Source: Alisma plantago-aquatica
Taxonomy: Eukaryota > Streptophyta > Magnoliopsida > Alismatales > Alismataceae
Reading direction: 5' to 3'
Assembly (NCBI GenBank): GCA_963693085.1
Contig: OY856411.1
Span: 70,786,001 to 70,850,000, forward strand
Length of the DNA: 64,000 nt
A program made the position numbers and the translations under genes. Below, piece after piece: positions 33,000-46,675 of this stretch (positions are counted from its first letter, which is position 1; every line of letters begins with the position of its first letter). The notes beneath the pieces were generated by a model, which was not told where the DNA came from, ran no database searches, and saw only the letters and a list, made by a program, of their open reading frames with translations.

Positions 33000-33640
33000 A
33001 AATGGGAATAATTCCACGACTGGTTAGGATGATGAGAAGTGTTCTCAATCAAAGAGCAAAAGCTCTAAGTCCTAGTTATACCAGAACCAGATGAACTCGA
33101 TCCCACCACATCAATGGCTGAAAGTATGCTTATGGAAGCATACCGAGGAAGACATTGATGAGGAGTGCTTGATGTTGTGTTCTATGAACTATGAGTTGTA
33201 GAGACAACATGAGATACATGATGTCTCCAAGACACTGTCCTAGTATGTCATGACAGAAGGAGATCCAGTAAGGTATTCACACACTCAATGTGATTGGGCA
33301 TGTGGAAAGACCTGACTAAGAAGGATTCCCTCTGAGCCAAGGGTTGGCTATTGGTATGATACTGCAAACTTTGCGAGAATCATACAATTCATGATAAGCT
33401 ACAACATGAACAACTTTGACAAGTGTTGAATAGAGTTGTTGGACATGTTGAGGATAGCAGAGGAAAAGATGAAGAAAGACAAACCATAATCTTTGATATG
33501 ATCAAAGAGAAAGGTAATTATTAAGGGCAAGGATAAGGGCAAAGCAGAGAAGTGTTCTGATGCTAGCCAACAATCCAAGCCGTCTTCAGCCTCAAGGCAC
33601 ATGGGGAAAGGGAGTATGAGGAATTGCCCTCTATATCTGG
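33000..33640 (+). pseudogene. Decayed copia gag
   Basis: Scattered plus-strand traces of copia gag in changing frames: EEDIDEECLMLCSMNYEL then RQHEIHDV (for the DDE..CxMLASMxxELQxQHExMD block), IIQFMISYNMNNFDKC, ELLDMLRIAEEKMK, and RNCPLYLEEQKK (the residue run normally following the zinc knuckle). The knuckle itself cannot be recovered. Many stops. Confidence 0.6.
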
Positions 33641-34879
33641 AAGAACAAAAGAAGATGGAAGGAGGGGATGGAGATCTCCACCTAAGGTATCATGAAATGA
33701 ACCGCTTCTTAATCTGAGGTATATGATACCAAGATATGGATATGTCATATATGATATGCAATATCCACAAAGAAGTGATGGCCTTTGTGACAGGACTAAG
33801 AAAGAAGTACCCATCATTGGAGCAAGTGTTGCTGCCATATATAGGAGTACCTTTCAGTTTATTTCAGCCTAAAGGGCACGAAGTAGAGTTGAGAACTGCT
33901 ATTTCATATATTTCCAATAGATAGAAACACTTTATTATTGCATATTGTATGACAATGATGGCAATTAATAAAGTTGATGTTTCAATCTTAAAGATATGAT
34001 CTTTGTGGCAATGTCTTGTTTATCTTGTGGTATTTGATATGCATAAGATAAAATGATACCTAAAGGTTATTGATACCTCAAACAATCTAATTAGCATCAA
34101 TCATGAGAAATTCATTTCTAGTTTCCATGTGATGGATAAATCTAGACTCTTTTGGTTAGAGAACCAGAATGAGACATGAATATCTTGGACATGATTAATC
34201 AATCTTCATTAAAGGTAGTGGGAGAATGATTATCCTATTAGGTATGATACATGTGATGTATTTACATACCTATTGGAACAAATGCTAATACTTCAAATGG
34301 TTTTTAGAGAAATACCAATATGAATATCTTGAAGTGTTCAAGATTATCATAGATGAAGTGAAAATTTGGTAAAGTGTTAATTCTTGATGAGATCAATGAA
34401 TGAAATACTTGAACCAAATGTTTGAGATCCTTATGAGTGATTATGATAGTGTATCATAGTGAACTCATGATTAAGGCATGGTGATGTCTAAATCAAGAAG
34501 GAATCATACTTTAAGGAGTTAGAGAATGATTATCAAAATAACTGAATTCTTCTTAATAAAAGAATACCCCACACTAATAAAGGACATTAAGAATCACAAG
34601 GAGTTGTGAGTTCGTATATCCTTGATAGATAAACCTCAATTATCTATGTGATGAGTTGTTCATATGATGAGTCAACTATCTAGATGAATATGAGGAATCA
34701 AATTTTGAGTTATGGTATAGAACCATTACATCCTAAATGACTTCCATGTGAGCCATAAGGTATGACCTTGATGGTAGCACTCATTGGATCATATCCATAA
34801 GTGCAAATAAGTCTTAAGTGTTAAGACACATGGATAACATTTTTAGAAGGATGATGTGTGTTGATTGCAACTTAATGAC

Positions 34880-36110
34880 TAAGACATTTGGCATATGGAT
34901 ACTAAAACTACATTCCTATGAAGAATAAAACAAGGATGTGTACGTGACACAACCTATGAGGTTTATGAATCCACTAATGCAAATTAAGTCTATAAGTTAC
35001 AATGGACTAATCAATGTGATTGATTGAGTACAAGCAACTCAATATTGGATCTTTGCTTTGATGATATAGTCAAAGGGTTTGACTGATATGTCAAAGATAA
35101 GGAAGGGATCTGTGATTTAGTGGGAGCGTAATCACATTCCACATGTTGATGTGAAATGGAAATGTGCTAAAATGGAAATAAAAAAGTGGAAATTATCTTT
35201 AAGGAAGATAGAGATGTTTCCTATATGATAGGAATAGAGATCTATAGAGATAGTTCTCGAAAATCTCTTGACCTGGAAAGAGAAAGCATACATTGGCAAT
35301 CTATACTGAAGGGTTCAGTATGCACAGATTCAGTGGGAGAAAACTTGTCCATGTTACATGGAGTTAGTATCCCAAGGCCAAGTGTCCAATTCTTATGAAG
35401 AATGGGAAAACTAAGAATAGATATGGATCTATCATGTATGTAATCATCCCATTGTCTTGCATGTATGACATGGCAAGAATAAAATGCATTCATCATCTTG
35501 TATGTAGGACATGGAAATATGATGTGCTCATCCTGATAACTCGTATGTGGGACATGATGAGTGGATGTCTGTCTATTTCCAGTAAGGGTTACTGGAGTAC
35601 CATGAGAACATGATAAGTACTTATGAAGTACTAGTTCTATGGTGATAAGGAAGAGTTCGATGTAAGGAGTTACATTGATGCGAACTTCCGAAAGGACAGA
35701 AAATTAATCGCAAAATATATATAGGATATATATGAAAGTTAAAGTTTGTTGATAATTGGAAGTGTTCCAATAAAACCATTTAAAAGGGAAATGTCGAGTA
35801 TCTGTGTGTTAGTGAACAACAGTGGATACTATATGGATCTGGAAGTTCATGAGATGAACTCATATTCCACTCATTGATGACAAGTTTGGAATCCTTGATC
35901 ATGCAATGTGGCTAAAGGTTAGCAATGGAATACTAGATCGCAAATTACAGAAACTCCATCTCATACGTGTGACGTACAACGAAGAGATGAGAGACGTGCA
36001 ATTTATACTGACTTTGGCAAGGTGTTGCCATTACTCACTATGTTAGCACTAGAGAACAGTAACATGTAGGACATGTTTGAAGATCACTATGAATATGATT
36101 CAAGGGTGAT
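34880..36110 (+). pseudogene. Decayed copia RT and RNase H
   Basis: Traces in plus-strand frames: LDLCFDDIVKGFD (for the WNLCFDEAVKEFGF block), SYMIGIEIYRDSSRKSL (for YILGIKIYRDRSRRLL), LHGVSIPRP, and in RNase H YGDKEEFDVRSYIDANF. No catalytic YVDD is seen. The region between gag and RT (protease, integrase) is unrecognisable. Related in order to the better preserved copy at 21640-23420. Confidence 0.65.
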
Positions 36111-36134
36111 TGGCTCGCAGTGCAAGTGGGAGTC

Positions 36135-38384
36135 TGTTGGTATGTATGCCCTGAGAGCCAATCATGGGATGATTGGTGGGATACATTAAGATTGATTTGA
36201 TAAACATCAAAGGCAAGCTTCCAATTCATTCTGGTTCAGTCATATGAGATAGTGATAGAACAAGATTGAATGTCTAGCGAATGACAGTACTCAATGACGT
36301 ATGCCTTCAGGTTGAGGACCTGAACGATGAGATCATATGGATGTTAAGAGTTTGTACATTCTTGTTTTGTCCCTAGTCGGATGTCATTGTGGAAGGTAGA
36401 TAGACAGCAATGACACACAAGACTAGATTGTGGTGTTGGTTGATGACAGAATCTCATTAGTCATGATATAGAGATATCAAACCAAACACATAGGTACTTG
36501 TTAGAGAATAAGTGTACCAGACAGACCCACCGTGAGTTTGACACATGGAACCATGAGATGGTAGTCACAGTTAGTACTCACAGTGATGGTGGTGAGTGTG
36601 ATTCTTAGACCAGAAATCACTGCACTCAACACATGTCATTGGGCACACTTTGACATCATCAAACGCAGTCCTGAAACATGGGTTTTTATAAAGGTGATGA
36701 TTGGGTGGCTTTGACACATGGGGCTTTTGAGGGGTGAGTGATAGATATGGGATTTGTCCCTCCTGAGGGAGTTTGATATCCAAGGCCACTTGATGAGTAG
36801 GATTGAGATAGGCATGCGCACGCATGTGTGAATCAGTATGTGATATTGATGTCATACATATCTCCTTCAATCTACTCTGAGATCAAGAAAGTGAACGAAC
36901 ATTGACAGGATGACTGTTCCATGCCTTGAGTTCATTGGGGATATTAGTGAACAAAGGAACTATACATTCACTGTAACTCTATTCACGGATTGTAGGATGA
37001 AAGTTGTTCTCCAACTTTCTACTTTCACTTGGGTAGCAATGATGTGTGACTAGGCACCTCTCTTTGCTTGTGAAGTCATAAGTGTTATGGACTTTCACTG
37101 CCAATGTGAAATGGACCTGCAGGGTCACACACATAGGATTTAACCTGGAAGAGGAGTTTTGTCCACAAAGCAATGTTTAGATTGATTAATAAAGGAGTTT
37201 AGTAGTTCAATTAAACACTCAATTAACCGATAGCTCAATATCATATTGTTCAAGTTGTTGGACGCGTTGATTGGAGTATCGGATTGATTGAAATCGTAAT
37301 TGACTGATTCTACACAACCTGCACTCCCAACTGATCGGTTCAAGTGTTGAACCGGTCGACTGAGGTTGATGGACCGGTCGGCTCAATTGTTGAACCGATC
37401 GGCTCATGCACAGAGTGAAACGAGCGGTTCAAGTGTTGAACCGATCGGTTCAACTGGTGCAACCGAGCAACTTGGGAAAGTCAGGTCGGTGAGAATTTTC
37501 CTTTGGTTTCAAATTTCTCAATTTTATTGGGAATAATATTGGTATTCGGTACCATTTGGGAAAGAAACAAGGAAAGTCTTTTTGGGCCGGATTAGGACCA
37601 TGAACCGATCGGTTCAGGGCACCAACCAATTGGTTGGAGTGCCCCAAACGGTTGGCTTAGGTCCAGCCGATTGGCTCAAGGACCGAACCGATCGGTTCAG
37701 CTATGAACCGATCATTTCATGGTGCGAACCGGTTGCTTTTTGTGGAAAATCTCGAATCCTTCTACTCCTGCGTTTAGTCCCATATTGCCCGGGATAGAGA
37801 ACCATGTCCCATGAACCTCCTATATATATAGAGGTAGTGGGGCTTCTCAGAGAACAACTCAGTGCAACCAGTTTCTCTGCGAGTTGTCGTTCTCTCTAGT
37901 TTGGTAACCGAAAGAGAGCCGCAGCAAGTGCTTCCCGCAAAAGGGAGGTGCAGCAAGAGAAGGACAACTACAGTTGCAACTGGCAGCAGGAGAGCGTGTT
38001 GGCGACTAGTACGTCAATAGGAGGGTGTGACTCCTTCCACTTCCTTGTGGGACAAGGAGTGTGGATTTCCAGGTGGTCCGTGTGGACTACTACAGAGGCG
38101 GGAGGACACTGCCGCTCAGGAGGACAACTGTCATCCGACAGTCCGGTTCGAGGAGGAGTCATCAGTCCTTGTGTAACCAGGAGCTGCACAGACGTCGTAG
38201 AAGACCGGAGTTAAAGACCGTGCATTGCGCGAGGTATTGTCGCCGAGCAAGCCTCGGGACAAGGTATGATTCCACAAACCATCCTTTCCTAATATATAGA
38301 TTTTGACGCGTTTCCTCAGTATGGGTTGGGGGAGAAAATTTTTTTTGTTTCCGCTTCCTTCTCCGTCTCCCCTAAAACCCAACA
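36135..38384 (+). repeat. 3' LTR of complete copia
   Basis: Starts TGTTGGTATG after the purine tract AAGTGGGAG and ends AACCCAACA at 38384, followed by the target duplication AAGGG. TATA box at 37821-37830; motif array about 37325-37735. Confidence 0.93.
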
Positions 38385-38389
38385 AAGGG

Positions 38390-40540
38390 TTACTTGGGCA
38401 TTCTGCCTTAGGCACCTTCATACTGAATCATGCCCACCATTGAGTTAGCAGTGTTGTAATGAAGAGGAGAAGAATCCTATGGTGGCATTGCAAGCCTCCT
38501 TCATGTCTTTGGTCCTCTTGATAGTGAGGATACATCTTTGTGCCATGCTCCCTTGCGTCTAGGTGTTCAGGGTGGAGTAGACAAGCCTCCATCTACAAGA
38601 TTGTGTGTTGGTCCATAATTTACCAACATCTGAGATCACCGACCCTCACAAGACCCTTCTCTCAACCTCAATGGAGACAAATATGGGCAATCATCAGATC
38701 ATCCCAAGTCCATGGTGGGCCGCCCATTAATGGTCAGCAATTTTTTTCCTTTTGGTTAATACCTTTACCTCTCTTCGCACAAATCACAATTCTTGTATAA
38801 ATGATACTAAATCGATCCCATTGCAAAGATATAATTCCTATTATGTTTTCTATCAAAAAAGTGGAAATTGTCTTTTGAAAATGGTTTCAAGACCTAGACT
38901 GACTTGTATTGTCAAATAAATAATGCCTACTATGATAGATCATGACCAAATAATGAATCAAATCAACTTATTATAGTACGATTTTATGCATGATCAACCA
39001 ACTTTTTAACTATACCATCTTTGCATGCTAAATATGATCTTGAGACACTAAATGAGAACAATATGGAATGTTGAAGCTAGATATATACTCTTGTATAAAA
39101 AATGATCCAACGGTGTCCCATATTGATTTGTAAAACCATATTAGTAATTTTCACGCCTTATATCAAAAAATATCACCATTATTCTTGTACTACAATGGTG
39201 ACTATATAACATAATTTATGACTTAAATGGATATGATGATTCTTAAGCCATATAGTTCTTATCAAATATTATGATTTCACTATTAAGATCCACAAAATCG
39301 AATATTGATGTCATTGATCTAGTGGATATATTTCACCCAAACTCATTAATTACTGATGATGTAATATGAAATATGATGATGGACTTACATGAACTAATGT
39401 AGATAAGAAACTAGATATTATGAGAAATCACACTAATATTATGTGAAATATCGAACCTTGATGGAAATGATTAAGATTACGAAGTCTTTTGATTTTTATT
39501 AAAGCATATTTCCTTGTATGTCAAGATCCCTTTGAATGATTCTTTTCAAAGATATAATCAATATTCTTAATCTAGTGCTCTAATCTCAAGGTATCATATA
39601 CCACTTATTTGCCATAGTAGTGGTATTATAAAAAAATGTACCAGTATGTCAAAAAAATTTGGCAATATGTACTTGTTTGAGCTATATGTTCCCTATTAAT
39701 ACTATGTCGTTCCTTGATTATTATATCTTGATAAAACTTCAAACATGAACATACTTTTCCATTATACAACACTTCTTGTACCTTCCAATATTATTGGGGT
39801 AAGGGAACAAGGGTCAGTGTACCTATTTCTTTTAAAAGTGAGACAACCTTTGAAAGATGTTTGGTGTATAGTTTATAATCTTGAGGTCTATCACAATATT
39901 GAAGTAGGGTTAGCTATTGGATTTTAGCATTGAGGTACCCATGAGTTAGAAATAGGGTTAATTCTTGGTTTTAGCCTTCCTGTCCCTCATGGACCCTTCC
40001 TTTGAGAAGTTGTTAGAAGTCCTTATGATGAAGTTCTATGATATAACAAAAATTAACTAAAAATATGCTTGCATGTTAGAAAGAAAGTCTTAAATGTTGT
40101 TGAATTCCTTCTTGTGATTATATTAACTTTTGCTCAAGGAAGTATGTTACCTTAAACTTGTTATTTTATATGTTCAGCATTGCATACTCAAATGATTGAG
40201 CTTATGTGTACCAATTTTATTATTTTATGTAACAAGTACACAATAATAATTACCAAGATCATACCTCTGCTATGTTATGCATATGTTTATCTTCAAACAT
40301 TTAACATTAAATATCAGTCTATCTTGATGCATTTCCAAGTTCCTTTTATTATGTATCTCCCTTTTTTGCCATCTGATATCTTGTATAAACCTTGTGGTTG
40401 ATGATATGAATGTTGAAATGATTGTTGTTTTATTCATATATATGTTGTGTGGTATGAGCCATTCAAGGGACAGACAATTGATGAGAGTTATTTGCAAATA
40501 CAAATATGTAAGAAACATTATCCTATGTTTTATAGCCTTT
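38390..40540. other. AT-rich unassigned region
   Basis: The first 400 bases are moderately GC, without a recognisable domain. The rest is AT-rich, full of ATGAT/ATATT words. No convincing ORF, terminal repeat or RNA gene. Confidence 0.45.
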
Positions 40541-40544
40541 ATCA

Positions 40545-40830
40545 AAATTTCTACTAACTCACCTACAAGCCGACAGATCAATCACAATATAATAAAGGGT
40601 TGTACCCAAAAGACAACATTTTTAAGAAATAATTTCAAAACCATTTGTTAAGAACAACTTTTAAATTGGTTTTTAGAGAATAATTATAAACTTATGGTTG
40701 ATTAAAGATTGCAGGGCAAGGTACGTATTTATAGAGGTGTTTACTCAACACCGAAATAACACTAGGACATGTGGGTTTCACCTCCACCATCTACATACTT
40801 ATAGAAGTTGTTACAACTCAATGACTCCAA
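40545..40830 (-). repeat. Diverged Athila/Tat LTR fragment
   Basis: Follows 5827-6090 of the first gypsy LTR in the same orientation: ACCTACAAGCCGACAGATCA, CACAATATAATAAAGGGTTG, then the exact 17-mer GACAACATTTTTAAGAA, and GGGTTTCACCTCCACC near 40770. No primer site is recognisable on its left. Confidence 0.5.
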
Positions 40831-42900
40831 TGACCAATCTAAGACCAACTGATTCCACCTTCTTACAAAATGTGATATGCAAAAGGACTAAATTCCCCAT
40901 GGACTCGATGCTTCATTACCCACAGTTCACGATTCATTCATTTCTTAGGATTCCTTCTGTGATTGCATTGGAATCCTAAGCATCTATTTGAGGATCCAAT
41001 TCAAAGTTTCATGATCTCTACTCTCTAAATGAGCAATCAATTCAAGAAATCAAGCTCAAATCGAATGGAAATCAATTTAATCATATGAGGAAAATTGACT
41101 TTAATGACACTAAGATAGATTATGATGCTACAATTTTGGTTAAAAAAATAGAGAACATTAGTTTCAAGGAAACGCTTAGGTGTTTGACACTACTGACTAC
41201 TGGGTATGACATTCATTAGTGGAGGAAGGAAAAACTAACGTCTAGGATAACTACAATAGTTATAAAAGTTCACACCTAGGATAAAAAAACCAACACAAAG
41301 AACATGTCTAAATAACAAATTTGGTCTGTTACATTTTTCCTATTACAAAAATGAGTGGTAAATATGTTATGATATTTATTTTTTGAATAACCAATGTAGT
41401 ACGCTTATGAATGCTAGATTATTAGATTTGAACATAATCATAAATTTTAATAAGAAACTAACATGACACATGTTCAACGCCAGTTTCCATCCCAAAATTC
41501 AATGTAATAGAATGTCTTATTAGTTAAAAAGTTTACTGACAAGATTGTTCAGTGATATCATTTATGTGCTACAAAAGTAACACAAAAATATTTTGATGTT
41601 GGTTTTTGCATATAATTGATGTCATAATATGTGTATTTTTATAGAAGTTTGTTGACTTGTTGTATGGTTGCTCGACAAGATGCAGAACTTTATGTTCTAA
41701 TCAAAAATAAGTTACATCTTGTATTCAACTTAATAACAACCCATTTCAACCTACAAAAACTGCAATTACAAATACATATATAAACATATCCACATTCACA
41801 TCCACATATTCAATTTCCCCATTGCATTCATATACATATCTTCCTAATGTAGTTGTATTTCCATACACATTCATAATTCATAAAGAGATTCAAAGTTTCA
41901 TAGATAATCAACCAAAATAAAATTCAAAATCAACATAAGCTATGAAGCTTTGAGCCTGCAATTCTTGTAAATCATCTAGAGTGTCTCGTGTATAAGGACT
42001 TTGGGTGTTAAATACCTAGAAAGAGAATGATACAAATCATATGATAATACTATTTAAGGCAATTTATAATTCAAATTCTATTATACACTTGTGATCAATG
42101 TCTATATTACTCATTGTATATCCTAAATGTCCTATGATGCTTCTCTTACAATGAAGCCCATATACTTCAATACATAGTATCCACATGCCTAGTCATTATC
42201 TTGTGTAGGGCACTACAAATTCACAATTATGCTAGATGTTAATAAAAAAAATAAGCAGAGTTGGCCTTAGATTTAGACTCATAAAACTACCTTAACACTC
42301 CTCCATGATATTGATTTCTTTTGTCTATGGGTAGATACTCCAATGTTACACAATGTTTTTACCCCCCTATAAGTTAAAGGAATACATGTTGCTTGATTAA
42401 GTAGATATAATGATACAATAATTAATGTCTATGGATAAATAATTAGACTTACCCTACAAATATGAATTTTAATGGGTGTCCCTTTCTCGCCAATTTGTTG
42501 CCCAATGGGAAAACATAATACACTGTAAGAGTGATTGGGATGATCACCAAAAACTACCAATTTCATTGCTAAATAAGGAACAAGACAAAAAAATATTATA
42601 TGTTAATAAATTCTAGACATTGATTAAAATCACAAGCAAAGTAATGGAAACTAACCTAACATTGAAAGATGCCAAAATCATGTCATTTTCCACAACAACA
42701 AAATAGTTGCATGTAGTAGAGAAATAATCAAAGTAATTTTTTTATTCAGTATCTACACCACTAACTAGTGACGGAATCAAGAATGTCACATTGAGTAATT
42801 CATATGTTCTAGTCTCGACATACATGTGGTTATAAGAACATATGTAATGATTTAATATATAAAAAATAATTTAATATATAAGTATATATACATAGAATGA
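40831..42900. other. AT-rich region, nothing clear
   Basis: No supported gene. Weak minus-strand protein-like text (for example FGDHPNHSYSVLCFPIGQQI near 42520) may belong to the decayed transposon proposed at 42900-43541, but it cannot be assigned. Confidence 0.35.
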
Positions 42901-43541
42901 GGTATTTAGCTACAAGATCTCACCATATTCATTCTTCTATTATAAAGGTATTTTGACATTCAAGCTCAAGTAGCTCCATCATATCTTGTATAAAGATGCT
43001 AGTGGCATGATCGTGTCCTAGTTTTTCCTTTGGCAAATGGATCAACATATTGGACCCATGTTGAATATTCTCTAACCATCGAGATAAGCGCTAACACTGG
43101 ATCCCTAGAGAGTGGAACGATTACTGTGGAATTAGAGTAGGAGCAAGAAACTTTGGAGGAGAAACCATAGGGGATTATTTGGTAGTGGGGTCTGCAAATA
43201 TTCTTGTATTAATTGAAAACATATATATGACAAATAAAAGATACTCACAAACACAAATGCAATATATATACCTTCCCATAGGCAATCCATTTTTTGGCCA
43301 CCCAATGAAGCCACCTTATGCATCTTCTAATATATTGTATTCACCATGAGGCACTAGTAGTGGTATATATTTCACATGGACAATTTAGGGAGTCACATGA
43401 ACCACATTAGCTGCCATTAAAGTATAATATATCATATCATCACCGTGTGGTGAAACCCTATCTTTAGACACGACCACAATTTTAGGCTCATAAACTACAA
43501 GACAACACTTTCTAGCCACCTATAATTTTGTATAGTATTAT
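42900..43541 (-). pseudogene. Possible CACTA transposon remnant
   Basis: Minus-strand reading gives YEPKIVVVSKDRVSPHGDDM, then IYYTLMAANVVHV, VKYIPLLVPHGEYNILEDA, a stop, and GGFIGWPKNGLP. The ending GGFIGWPK after an alternating V/P-rich stretch resembles a domain common in plant CACTA (En/Spm) elements, which ends in A-VGxxVAWPKxL. The match is from memory and modest. The segment is cut by insertion of the LARD-like element at 43541/51784. Confidence 0.3.
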
Positions 43542-46500
43542 TGTGACGTCCCCAGATTTTGGCTTCTCCAAACCCTATTGGGAATGAGAGCTCATAATCC
43601 GAAAACATCATCCAATCATATCAGAAAGTGATGCGGAAGCATAATACACATACATGAACATACAACCATAACGTACTCAACATTCAACATGTATTTTTAT
43701 ACAAAATGGACTTATTACAACATGAATTACAATTACATATTGAAAGATGATTTACAAGTCTAAGAACATGTATGCTAACTAGGATCTTCACAATAGGTAC
43801 AACCTGAACAACTTGCTCACATCCTGTACTTTTCTCCCCAGCTATCTTTGAACCTAAAACATACATGAAACAACAAATCAACACACAAGGTGTTGTGTAC
43901 ATGGGAAGAAAGATACATATATTTATGGCTTTCATAATTTTGAAAAAGATTTGCAGAAGGAAAGAAAATCATAGAAAACACTTCTTTATTAAGCGAAATA
44001 CGCCAATTTAAGTCATTTTCCTAGATGAATTGCATTATCAAGGTGGACTAGTACCAAAACATAAATATTGGGCCCATCACTTGTACCAAGTACTCTAGGG
44101 AGACTCCCTGTACACCGTGTGCTCTAGGGAGGTGTACTAGCCAACATTAATCCATTCCCTCGTAAGGGGGATAATGAGCACCTTCAATAACTACAAAGCA
44201 TCTACATTCATTTATGTTTACAAGCGATAAAACATCGAGTACTATATAGTGCTACTACATCCAATATTTGCAAATAGAAGAGAGCATGCATACATATCAT
44301 GATTTCAAGCAAGAAAACCATAGTCATATACTTAAATATAAACCCACATACCTGAGTTCTGAGATTCCTATATATATTCTGGATCATCTACATCTCTGGT
44401 CATCACCTGATTAATAGAAATTAATCATCATTAATAAAAGTTCATCATATTCTAGGTATTTTAGGTCCAAATTAGGTTTTGGCCAATTCTAGGTTCCATC
44501 TGATCTTAAATATGTTTTTGATATTTTTATACTGATCTGTATGGCATAAGTCAGGTCTGGTACAAATTTCATATTTTTCTGATGCCTTATCTATTATCGA
44601 TAATTAATATGAGATTAAAGCATGTAACTAGTCATTAATGAAGAAAGACCTATTATTTCAGAATAATATTCATATTATATTCCATAAATTGGTTTTAGTA
44701 ATCATTAGGATTCTATAAGAATTTTCTGAGAATTTATGTCCGCTGTATACAATTTATTTCATTTAGTGAAATCTAGTTGAGGTATTATAATCAAAACTAT
44801 ATAGGATCAGTAAATGTGCATCAAATGACTGATCTAGGGATTTCATAATAAAGAGAGCATTTTTTTGAGTCTGTGGATATTTTTTTTTGTATTTTTCTGA
44901 CATTCCTATGATTTATTAGGATTTATCTAAGATCTGTGATATTTACCTCTTTCGGCCACTCATGGCCCGCCACGTGGCCACTAGGACACCTCCTCGCTTG
45001 CGCTGGGCCGGCTGGTTTGCTGGGTTAGGCCCGGTTCAGGGTTTGATTAAGATGGATCGGTCCTGCTGCTTATCTCTCCCAGTCTCCTCCGAGGGCCTGG
45101 TCCTGCACGCCGCACTGAGGACTCTGCCGCACACAGAGGCTATGTCGGGAGATGGGTGAAGATAGTGCCCTCCTCAAGGCTAGATGGTGGATGCTTCTCC
45201 TTCGACTGGATACACACCCCTCTGACCACTCTATCATCATTAGAGAGGAAGGGATTGGAAGAACCGTGGGCTCATCCGTTGGGTGTCTCCGCAAAGAGGA
45301 CCCACCTTCTCTGTCCCCTGTCGTGCGCAAGCGTCGTGGCACAGGGAGAATGCGGGCATGGCCTCACCGTCCTCCGATTCCAGCATCTTAGAGCATGATA
45401 GGAGTCCACACACCTTGATGGCTAGTCTCAGTGCTTGGAGATAGATCCATGGATTGATAGACCTCATGCTTGGATCTGCAGCGGAAGAGGCAAGATTGGG
45501 GCTTTGCTCCCTATTCGTCTCCTTGCTCTGGAAGCAAGTCAAGAAGGAACTGCAGCCTCCCTGGGAACTCAAGCCTGGTTCCAGATCGTCTTTGAAGCAT
45601 TTGTCTTTTTTTTCCCAATCCCTCCTTCCATCTGCTCATGACAGAGCTCGCCAGCTCCAGGGAAACCATCCCACCACCAAAGGCCACAGACTCCAGCTCT
45701 GCCAGCCGCTCGGACGCCACAGTGGAAGATGGTTGTGGGTTTCTTCAACTTCTATTAGACCTACCATGGTGCACTCGATGGTCCTAGACCCCTGACGCCC
45801 ACTGAAGCAATAACCTGTGAGAGACAATGGAGAAGGGAGGAGGAAGGAGGCTATTGTATCTTAGAATGATTGGTGTCCACTCTCGAGTGAAGGGTCATCC
45901 GGTTTGAAGTGTTCCACAAAATTTGGTTTTCCCAACCAAATTCCCTTCATTTCCCCCACCATCATCGGATATGGGAGACACCTCACTATGTTCTGTTCCC
46001 CCCTTTTACGGAGGTTAGGGATGACCGGTTCCTGGATTAGTCACTCCCATCAAGTAAAAGGTCGTGTGACGCTAATGTATCACAGACCTAAGTACGAGAT
46101 ACCTAAAGGAACAAAGTCTGATAAAAAAATTTATATCATCAATGTCCCCAATTTCAAATAGTTGCATCTATTTATAGCAATCTCCAAACATTCCCAAGTT
46201 TTCGACATAGGCTCACAAAATCCTAATGTAGATTCTATTGAAGTTTGAGATTCAAAGACTATTATTTATTCACACAAATAAATTCTTCAATCAACCTCAT
46301 AAATAGGCATATTAACCTTGAATTCAATTCAAATCATCATAATTCTTGTTCCTACAAGTCCAAAACACTTGTTATGATACCAATACCTCAAAATTCACTA
46401 ATATATCACTTGAGTCCATTGGTACTATTAAACGGGTCCCATGGACTCATATGTACCCAAACAATTAATCAAACCTATTCATCATACTAGAACCCAATTA

Positions 46501-46662
46501 ATGTTCTAATTGTCAATTGCATATCTAGTTACACTTTTCGGGTGGAAAAAAAATACAATAATTGAGTAACCAATTCCTTCATTTGGTATCATAATCTACA
46601 TGATGCTCATGGTCTTCAAATACTATATTGGATATCGTAATCATAAAATTGGGGTCATCACA
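43542..46662 (-). repeat. 3' LTR of LARD-like element
   Basis: 3121 bases. Minus-strand TATA box CTATAAATAG at 46168-46177 leaves a U3 of about 485 bases and an R/U5 of about 2.6 kb, unusually long. A GC-rich island (about 44950-46050) lies in the transcribed part. It contains overlapping short open frames on both strands that are conserved in the other LTR only as expected for a duplicate. Confidence 0.92.
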
Positions 46663-46675
46663 TTCACCCCATCTT
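46663..46675 (-). promoter_or_regulatory. Polypurine tract of LARD-like element
   Basis: Minus strand reads AAGATGGGGTGAA directly before the LTR start TGTGATGACCCC. Confidence 0.75.

Larger units (their letters stand above)
29243..38389 (+). mobile_element. Structurally complete copia element with TSD
   Basis: LTRs at 29248-31498 and 36135-38384 (2251 and 2250 bases) both start TGTTGGTATG and end AACCCAACA. A 5-base target duplication AAGGG flanks them (29243-29247 and 38385-38389). An initiator-Met primer site lies at 31500-31511 and a polypurine tract before the 3' LTR. The 4.6-kb interior has only decayed copia gag, RT and RNase H. The LTRs look only slightly different from each other where I aligned them. 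The element therefore seems to have moved while its coding part was already dead, or the interior has decayed faster. In the first case, enzymes would have come from a related intact copy. Confidence 0.93.

Noticed and set aside
45070..45795. Short frames in the GC-rich part of the LARD LTR as genes
   Set aside because: Frames overlap on both strands and differ in length between the two LTR copies. None has a recognisable domain or start context, so the region is listed as a finding only.
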